Assembly: GCA_038373885.1 (NCBI GenBank)
Contig: JAWZYV010006213.1
Coordinates: 1-64,000 of the forward strand
Length of the DNA: 64,000 bases
DNA from: Cheiracanthium punctorium
Taxonomy: Eukaryota; Arthropoda; Arachnida; Araneae; Cheiracanthiidae
Direction: 5' to 3'
Within the stretch, counting starts at the first letter, position 1. The number at the start of each line of letters is the position of its first letter. Below, piece by piece: positions 54,928 to 64,000 of this stretch. Made by a program: the position numbers and the translations under genes. A model generated the notes under the pieces. That model searched no databases. It worked only from the letters and a program-made list of their open reading frames with translations, and was not told where the DNA came from.

Positions 54928-57900
54928 GCAGCAAATTTTCTTCAGACACTTTTTAAGTATCGGAATACATCTTGGTAAAGTATATAGATATTAATTTTTA
55001 TTAGTAACTAAAATTGGTACTTCATTTAAGTTCTAGGCTTAAAGAGGATGTAAATAATATTAATTTATTAAAGTAATGAAAGTGAATTCTGGAAACGTAA
55101 ACGAATGAATTCTCGTTTCATTCCCATTCATTGATAATTGCTCATTTGTTTTAAAATAAGCTCTTTTAATCTCAACCTTTAAGTTAATAGTTTTGCATTC
55201 ACGTCCAATATATACCCATTAGATCCCACTTTGAACGTAGCAGGAATTCATTTAACGTACATTGTATAAGTAAAATACTTTTGCATATTTTCGCCTGTAG
55301 GATCGCTAACCATTCACAAACTACTAAATTGACGCAATAAATATGTAACTTACTATATGAAAAATGCATATGTAAATTTTAAAAATATATCTGTATCGGT
55401 CATACATTTTACGAATGTAAGAATTTATTAATTAAAAGTAAAGGTTTATTAGCAAATATCTTTTATTCAGACGATTTTATGGTAAGCTTTTCCTTAGTCT
55501 GTGATTCTGAGATCTTACTATTATGTCTCATAATTTCTTGCGAGCTTCTTGTGCCATCTATTGAGTATTTTGTGAGTTAAAAGTACCTATGGTTTTAACA
55601 TTACAGAAATATTAATGCAAAACCTTTCATCATAGAACAACAATCCAGAATAACAGAAATAGTTTGCTATGTAGAAATTTTTTTATAGATTATTTCAGTT
55701 TTGTAGCAATCTGAAGAAATAAAAGTTCGTCGGATTTTCTGCCATTTATTAAAATTAATAAGTAATATAACATGAAATAAAATGTATGATGTCGGGTGAA
55801 TTTCAGAATAAAAAGAAATAAGTGGTCGATAAATTATTGCAATAAGTATAGTGTTATTAAAACTATTTTTAAAAAATTTTGCTTATTTTATTTCGTTTAT
55901 ATTTGTGCATTTGTCCTTTAGTTTTTAAGCACACAGATACCTATTTACATACATATATACGCCAAAGAAAAATCGATAAAACTTTCATTTGTAATACATG
56001 AACCATTGCAATGTCTTCTTAATGTTTTACTTATGAAGTAAATTGATTCATATTGGTTATTGCGCATAATCTTGCCTATTTTTAAATATCTACTCATTTT
56101 TAAATACAGTTGTTGTTTGTGTAAATAATAACTGCGGATGAAAGCAAGACATATTTTCTCTTACATGTTGTAATTCATCAGCTTTTATCCTTCTTTCATA
56201 GACATAGATTAACTAAACAGAAGATGATTTCAATTTATTTATCAGCAAATCCACTCTCTAAAAACCTTAAGTAAGCATCGTGTACCACGAAGACTGCATT
56301 TTTCTGTTTGATTTGTGAGAAGTTACACACTAAAAATGTAGAGCACATTTATAAGGTTTATGCAAAGTACACAAAATAAATTCATTAAAATAAAGTCTAT
56401 GGGAGGTAAAGGTTTCAAGTGAATTTCAATTACTTTAATCAACTTTAAATATATTAAAATAAAAATTCATATCATGAAGGATTATTACAGCGTACTCTCA
56501 GTCATATATGCGTGTTAAAAGCATTTTTTTTTATATTTACTGGGATTCCCAAAATAGCTGTAGAATACATAAAAAGACAAGAGGTTATAAAACTGACGTA
56601 CGTATTTATGAGATTTTCGTAGAGAATGCAAAATAAATTCAGTAACTCAAAGATTATCGGCAAAAAATAAAAAAAAATAGATTTTAGTGTCCTAATTTGT
56701 TTTACAATAAGTAAAATAAAGCTATTTACAATTTAGACTTTTTTACAGTGTACTTTTAGTCTAATGTTCTTGTTAAAAAAAAATCCCCTCAAATTTATAG
56801 GGAATCACAAAATAACTTTAGACCATGCTCAAAGGCAAGTGGTTGTAAAAATGTTTACATCATGTTGTTTGTTTGCCTCGTTCTATTCTTTTCCATCATT
56901 TAAAACGGGGGGGAAAATCTACGTTTATCAAACCTCTGTCTATCTTAATGGAATTAATTCCCTATAGGGCAAATAAGAGTGATATTTTAATAAATCATCT
57001 TTCAATAAGACATTTTTAAAATTGTTGCGTCTGATGTCATTTATACTAATTGTTTGAACAGTGCTTTCATCTTCTTGTCTTCAAAGGACCTACGTTATTT
57101 GATCGTACAAATCAACAGAAACGGATATTTACATTTTTCTTTTAAATTATGCATGATTATGTTCCTCTGTGATGTCCTGTGTAAATAATAAAAAATTCAA
57201 TGTCGTTGTAAACTTCAAAATTACTTCTTTAGAAAACTAACCGAGAGAACTACGTGATTTATTTTTTTAAACTGGAATTTGTTATTCGACAGTCAAAAAC
57301 GCGACGCATTGAATGAAATATTGCGTGGTAATAATAAGCTCTGCCGCACAATTCACGTCATATTCGCAATTTGTGAGATTCTAAATAGCTCTTCGAGATT
57401 ACACCGTTTGATATTTTTCGCGATATTAAAATAAAGAAACTATTTTTCTTCTGATAAACAATGGAAAATATTTAAATTATTACATAGGAAAGGAATATAA
57501 ATTGTGTTAGGATAAGTAAAATGTAGTGTTAATATACTTAATATAGTAATATAAAGCTCAATTTACCGTGCTTATGAAAATATTGTGAATATTAAATTAA
57601 AAACCTTCGCTATAGTCATCTTTTTTAACTGGCGCCTTACAACTAATTAAATAGTTAATATTCCTGCGCTACGTTAATATAACACGCAGGAGTTCCAACA
57701 GAAGATATTACTTAAACGTATTTTCTGTGAATCTACTTTTATTTATTATTCTTTCCAGATAACAAATTGTACTTATAATAAATTTTATTTTATTTTTAAG
57801 AGCAATTACAGTGTCTTCTGTGTGTTTTGTGGGGCAATTTTAGCCCCTCCAATCAGGCAATAAAATAAAAGTAACTCGTTTAAAGCTGTTAATTCGTAAA

Positions 57901-59400
57901 AGGTGTATAAAAGTGTAAATTTTTTGGATGCAAATTAAATTATATATAAACAAAACAAAACGCTCTAATCATTGCATTTGCATGAGAAACATCACATGCA
58001 TCTTTTAATTAATTCTTTATGGCTTTTAAAGAAAATTAAACGAAAGTATTTGGATCATAGATACTTTTTTATAGAACACAAATAAGTTCAAAATACAAGA
58101 CGGTAAATAGAAATATTTTTAATAATTAATAGAAAGAGAATAATGAAGCAGGCACATTTTTCTTTTAAGACAACAACAATTTTTATATTATTATTAAAAG
58201 AATAAAAAACTGTACAAAATACGAACGCACAAAGTTCATTGATTTTTCTCAAATTTGCTACATAGTAATTCTTAAATTTATTTACTGCCAAAACAAACAA
58301 AATGTCACGATTCTTTATATTTTTTACTTTTAAAGAAGTTTTCATAAAGGTTCCATAAGCATTAGATGCCAAAAATGTATAAATTATGTTTGATAGATAC
58401 CTACATAGATTCTTTGGTTATTTAACTTTTCTGTTCTATGAAGAAGAATTAATTTATAATCAATTCGTATTTTCTTCCTCGACACCTGATTAAATAAAAA
58501 TCTCCTTTTCTTAAAGCTCTTTATTTCTATTCACTAGTACACAAAAAGGAAGCAAAAAAACTTAGGAAAAATACACTTGTGTCAAACAACTTACTTTATA
58601 TTTCATTTTATTCCACGGGTGCTCAGGTGCCCGTGTACCTTTAAAATGGGAATCTTGAACAAAATCAAATTTTTTATTTTTGGTTTAGTATTAAAACTGA
58701 ATGTCTTAGCTTCCTAATTCTGTTTCATTTAGTTAGTTATTAAGTAATGAATTGTCATATATTTTCACGATTTTTCTGCGTGTGAGAACGTTAATTTCTC
58801 TAACTGTTAAAATAGGATATTGAAAGATATGAGAAAGGTCCATGTTGAGTATTAAATATTTTTTTATTTGTGCAAAGTCTTATCATCCTGAATTCTTTAT
58901 CCTTCCACTGAAATCTATGTTCTAACTGTAACTGGTCGACTGTAGCATTGTGCGCGCACGCATTCTTTTTTTTTACTTCTGTGTATTTCTTATATTACTT
59001 CTTTGTAATGTTACTGCATTATTTTTTGTCCAAGTTTAATAAAATGTTAAGGCAAAATCCCATGCTTACACTTATGTGAAATAACTCTGCTGATATATCT
59101 AAAAGTACATTTTCTTAAAGAGGTTTCAGGCATAAAAATTAAAATTTACAGTGTAAAATCATCTTCTTTTGAGTTTTGAGTTTCAGCAAATACGACATTT
59201 TATAACCATTTTTATGCAAGTTTTGGGTTTCTGCCATTTTTACTCATGGTTAAGAAATACTCAAAAACCTGGTATAGTAAAGATATTTTAGTTTACAGAA
59301 AAAGTCAGGAAAAATTGAAATTTTAAGCAATAAACCCAGAAAACCTTGAAACGTGATGTAATAAAACTATCTGAAATCTGCAGTTATATATTAATTTTGC
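54928..59400. other. AT-rich non-coding stretch
   Basis: No gene, RNA or bounded repeat recognised. The frames at 56764-56967 and 58088-58372 lack domains. A small CACGGGTGC...GCCCGTG hairpin lies near 58615-58636. Confidence 0.55.
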
Positions 59401-60021
59401 ATTTATTGTATGTACGAAAGAAAATGATTTCATATATGTACACAAAAGTAGAAGATAGTGTAATTTTTCCGGAGAGGGCTGGAAGCTTCTAGTTAAAAAA
59501 TTATAAAATAAAAACTTATTTAAATAATACCTTTTGCTTTAACTAATAAAAAACTTATACTTATTTAAATGATTTTCACGGCACTGTATGCCCTGAATTA
59601 GGAAGAATATTTTTTTTTCTTATTGTGTGATTATGAAGGAATATTGCAATTTTACTGCTTGTAATATTCTAATATTTGCACGACATCTCAAGCCGCTCAA
59701 TTCGTGCACTCATTTATTGTATGTCCGAAAGAAAATGATTTCATATCTGTACCCAAAAGTAGAAGATAGTGTAATTCTTCCGGAGAGGGCTAGAAGCTTC
59801 TAGTTAAAAAATTATAAAATAAAAACTTATTTAACTAATACCCTTTGATTTAACTAATAACAAACTTAAACTTATTTAAATCATTTTCACGGCACTGTAT
59901 GCCCCGAATTAGGAAGAATATTTTTTTTCTTATTGTGTGATTATGAAGGAATATTGCAATTTTACTGCTTGTAATATTCTAATATTTGCACGACATCTCA
60001 AGCCGCTCAATTCGTGCACTT
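59401..60021 (+). repeat. 311-bp tandem duplication, two copies
   Basis: The block starting ATTTATTGTATGT at 59401 is repeated from 59712 (ATTTATTGTATGTCCGAAAG) to about 60021, in the same orientation with no spacer. I count about a dozen differences, i.e. near 96% identity by eye. Neither copy has a reading frame or terminal repeats. It is a fairly recent segmental tandem duplication of ordinary AT-rich DNA. Confidence 0.95.
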
Positions 60022-62728
60022 ATTTACAAACAAAGCATGCTCGTATTCCTTTTTAATAAAAATGTGTGTTTAGACCTCGCTTTACGGTGCTAATGTAACC
60101 TTAGAGTGCTTATATGGTTTTAGATATATTACTCGAAAATGAAAAATTCGATTAACTAATGTAATTAGATGTGATAAATTCCATTCTTAAGCAGTGATTC
60201 CATTCCTTTTTAAGTAAACGAATAAATTTTATTATTTGATTTTTTTAAATACCCAATTAATAGAAATGCAAGAAAAATGCTTTCCTAATTTAATTTCATA
60301 ATCATCTCTTGTGGTAAAATTCAACCATGAGTTTTAACTTTTATTTTGAAAAATGATTGCACCAAATACTTGCTTATATTGCAGAATGCCAATTTGAAAT
60401 AAGGATTACTACACAAATATATGGGAGATTCCCAGTAAGAAGATAAAACATGAACGTAATTACTGTAGGACTTATTAAAATTAAAAGTATAGACAGCGGT
60501 TTCGTAAATGCAGATTGAAGAATGAAATTATTTTGGCAATCATATTAAGAAATATTTTAATGATATCAGTCGTTTGACGTTTTGTTCATACATTAAATTC
60601 ATAAAACAGAATTATCCTGCCTGAGCTACTTTTCAATTTCCTTTGCTTAAATGACTTGAAAAATACTTTTGGTAACTATGATATTTACCGTTATAAGAAT
60701 ATACCGTTATAAGAACCGTTATAAGAATACCGTTATAAGAATAACTAAAGAATTATTGTTCAATAGTACACACAATATTAAAATTGCATCTGTCAATTGG
60801 TTAGCGTCATATAAAATAAATGCAGCACACGTTTATTTATAAAATATTTTATTCAATCTAAAATTGTAATTAAATTTAAGTCTAGTATTACACGAAATCA
60901 TTACAGTATGACTAACAATCACAAGGACTTGAACACGAAAAAAAGAAATGCTTGTAGAAATAACAAATAATAATAACAAAATTTAATAATGTACAATTAA
61001 AATTGAGAAAATTGAAAAATACAAAAAGTATAGTAAATGGTAGTTGCTTTCTCTGTAAATTTACTAAATTCATCACATATACATACTAAATGTTTTGTGT
61101 CAGGTGATAAATATATTTAAATCGTGAATCATTTACAACTGTTGAATGAAAAAGACATTTATAGAAAATCTTTTATGTACAGATAATTTCTCTGAATATC
61201 TAAAACACTCTGACAACAAATTCTATAATGAAAGAAAAACAACAATCTGAGATCCTTTGAGCTTCAACTTTAATATATTTTTAATAAGCAAAAGAAAATA
61301 ATAATAATAAGTGCTTTAGTAGGAATTTTTGTATTCTTGCAAAAGGGAATTTAAATCTTTATTCTGCGTTATATGTACAAATATTTCCTATTTACTTTAC
61401 ACTATTTATTCAAATGGCATTTTAACATCAAGTATTATTCTTCAAAAATTTGTTTCTATATTATACTATAATTATGTCTAATTGTTTTAACATTTAAATT
61501 AATCTAAGGTTTATACTTCAAAAAAGCATGTTTGAGCAACAGAGATGGCAAAGTTTGAGCAATAAATATTCAAAAGTGAGCAAATTAACCAATTTTTAAT
61601 AAAATAATCGCTGCTCCAGACTTTTGAATAAGTATTTTACGTTCCGAGTTACATAACAATAAACCTTTTGATTACAACGTGTAACAAAATTTGAAACGAG
61701 GTTAATAAATCAATATAAGATACTATAACATGTAAATAAGTCAGAGACACCAGTCTTAGAACAATGTTTCCCATGTTTCCTGACGATTATAAACAGATTA
61801 ATTAAACTAATAAAATATTATGTTAAATTAGTTAAGTGTAATAGTACGCATTTCCATTGCATTGATAATTAATAAACCATTAAAATTACACAAAACAAAT
61901 ATATTTATACATTGCATAATTAGCTTTATTTTCAAGAATATTTGTTAGTCTGCAAGTGGCGGAAACTTATTTGGAATGTACATTTCCTTTAGCATAATGC
62001 CATTTGTGAACCATGTCATGTGTTTTGTAATAATAAATTTTGAACAAATTCAATGAGCCTAGCAGTGCAGAAGGTCCCTGAAATATTTTGCTGTATATAT
62101 CATCTATTTATCACACAACTTCCACAAAACTATTTTTTCAAAAATTTAAAATATAAACATCGTACCTCACTACGTCTATTTTCTATAAAATCTGTTAATT
62201 CACATTGCATAATATGTGTAAATCATTTTTTACTGGTTAATTTTTGTCGCCAATAGTTTTGAAATGTAATTGTATCAATTCAATATTGTTTATGTGTATG
62301 GGTGATATTTTTAGATAATATCTTGAACTGTAAAAAAAATATCTGAGCTCGATTAATAAATGTTCTTGAAGTTATAACAATACAATATTAAAAAATATAT
62401 AGCTTATAGCAAACATATAAGTTAACTGATCATCATATGTTCTGCATTTTGTAACTTTTTTTCCTATAACATATATTTATCTACATGCTTTCAAAATTTA
62501 AATTGTTATCCATAAGTTAAAGCCCTTCTAACTTTAGCTTCCAGAAATGTAAAATGCGAAATTGCATAAAATTCTCCTTTTTCTTTAAGCAAGACAACGA
62601 TTATCAAAAGACAAAAAGACATAATTATTTGAAAAATAAGTACAAACGTGTACTTTTACTTTTAATTCCAAACATATTGTACTAAACGTGATTTTTTTTT
62701 TTATCAACTGAAAGTTAAAGAGTGCGAT
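60022..62728. other. AT-rich non-coding stretch
   Basis: No gene recognised. Contains the short CCGTTATAAGAA repeat (separate entry). The frame at 62053-62256 has no domain. Confidence 0.55.
60688..60742 (+). repeat. short tandem repeat, four CCGTTATAAGAA units
   Basis: CCGTTATAAGAA starts at 60688, 60704, 60716 and 60730, with TAT/T linkers of varying length. Confidence 0.9.
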
Positions 62729-62815
62729 AACGTTGTATTATTAACATGTGTTAATACTAACGTTGTATTACTAACATGTGTTAATACTAACGTTGTATTA
62801 CTAACATGTGTTAAA
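62729..62815 (+). repeat. 30-bp tandem repeat, nearly three units
   Basis: AACGTTGTATTACTAACATG followed by TGTTAATACT, units at 62729, 62759 and 62789, exactly 30 bp apart. Units differ by one base (ATTATTAAC in the first). Confidence 0.95.
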
Positions 62816-64000
62816 GCTTTTGTTCAAAATCGCCCATTAGTTATTTACTTGGTTGTAGCAACACCGTAATAGGAATCGTTACACTATAGGATATAAAGCC
62901 AAGCATTTGAGAAATGATTCATAAAAATGCCCTCTTATTTGATGACAGTTTTGTAGTATTCCAACAATAAATTTATTTCATTTATAGTAATTTCTTAACT
63001 TTGTAAAAAAATGTTAATGGCATACTAAAAATTACTTTAACCGTGAATGTTAAAGTGAGGTGAATTAACGCATAAGAAGTATGTTCTAAGACTGGAAACT
63101 CTGTTATATAGTAGATAGTAAATAATAGAATATCTATATTAAATTTCAGAAGGACTACACATACAAGCATTATTATTTTACAATCGAACAATGAAATCAT
63201 CTAACAACCAACAGAGAAGGCCTCACATAAATAAGTTATATGCATAGATTACTCTTTATATATTGGCACATTAGTATCACACTCCCAACGGAACTTCAAC
63301 AGTGTTTTGACGTTCCAATTCTTCAATCCACTGATTCTCGTAAAACTTCTTTACTGTCATCAGTAGATCTTTCCCGATATTCTTTATGCTATAGATTGAG
63401 TTGTCTAAGATCTACAACAATATAAAAATGTGTATATATATTCATCTATATATACAGGCAGTCATGCATATATGAATATATATTTTATAATATGTTAATA
63501 TTATATAATATATATGATAATATATATATACATAATCGTATATATATAGATATATAAGTGAAGACAGTTTTCTAAGTAGTGTATGCTTTTTAATTTTAAT
63601 CATGTGTAGACAGGACAATGTACTTGTATGAAGATATTCATGTAAAATACCAACAAATATTTTTGGTATTGCAAGTACACAATTAAAGTACATGAATGGT
63701 TTTAGCCATGGAATAACAATGATGGTTTATTTGCAACCATAACAACTATAAATTGGGTTATATTTCTTATTAAAAAGATTTTATTTATCGAAATATCACT
63801 ATCGTATTTCATTTAAAATTGTCTTATTAGATGTCACAGGAATGTTCCTTGGAAAATATGCATTCCGTACTTGGTGAAATTCTTCACAGTCAAACTTGGA
63901 TAAACTACATAAAAATTATTTTTTATAAAGTTGTATTTGTTTTATATCTACATTCGGCACTAAAGGATTAATGAATACAATAAAAATCGTGAATGTGAAG
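62816..64000. other. AT-rich non-coding stretch with TA-rich simple sequence
   Basis: A TATA-rich low-complexity block lies at about 63430-63560. No gene recognised. A short frame at 63240-63425 is without a domain. Confidence 0.55.

Noticed and set aside
58615..58636. CACGGGTGC...GCCCGTG hairpin as a regulatory element
   Set aside because: Too short and isolated to distinguish from chance.

Overview
The window is AT-rich eukaryotic DNA (roughly 30% GC by eye) with no recognisable intact gene. It looks like intergenic or long-intron DNA from an arthropod. The transposon relics resemble families I know from spider and other arachnid genomes: mariner/Tc1-like transposases with FMQDGAPPH and CDFWLWG blocks, a SETMAR-like mariner with a PCDFDLF block, Tigger/pogo, Helitron, and piggyBac- and hAT-type MITEs. 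A spider is my best guess from these families, not a proof. No tRNA, rRNA or protein-coding host exon could be supported. The longest open reading frames are chance frames or broken transposase pieces.

Layout. 1-3.9 kb: AT-rich DNA with a diverged duplication and a small palindrome. 3.9-5.8 kb: a decayed Tigger/pogo transposon, cut at its 3' side by a 288-bp inverted-repeat element. 6.1-10.1 kb: three copies of one unnamed repeat and a perfect 38-bp-arm palindrome. 10.1-13.3 kb: a compound nest with a mariner-like transposase pseudogene, abutting a Helitron replication-protein pseudogene, itself split by a 659-bp element that carries a fragment of an unnamed protein family. 13.3-23 kb: mostly AT-rich, with a possible solo LTR (15.5-16.2 kb) and tandem repeats.

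23.7-31.2 kb: a pogo-like MITE, a mariner MITE with a piggyBac MITE inserted in it (TA and TTAA target sites both visible), a long pseudogene of an unnamed transposase-like family (27.2-29.0 kb) and another TTAA element. 33-38 kb: a deleted mariner, pogo-type ends, a nested MITE and a repeat-rich block. 40.3 kb: a large fold-back. 43.5-44.8 kb: a TTAA element and a likely solo LTR. 45.6 kb: a tRNA-like relic. 46.7-48.2 kb: an element built on eight units of about 156 bp. 49 kb: a deleted mariner with both ends. 50.2 and 53.2 kb: two hAT MITEs with perfect 8-bp target-site duplications. 51.8-52.4 kb: a TIR element. 53.5-54.9 kb: an unassigned TIR element with a 5-bp duplication and a tRNA-derived SINE inside. 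55-64 kb: quiet AT-rich DNA with a 311-bp tandem duplication and short tandem repeats.

The parts do not form a pathway. They record layered insertions: almost every patch of higher GC or coding-like sequence is a mobile element, and several nests give an order of insertion. The least explained items are the three-copy repeat at 6-10 kb, the TIR element with an embedded protein fragment at 12.2-12.9 kb together with its apparent long relative at 27-29 kb, and the 1.4-kb TIR element at 53.5 kb.
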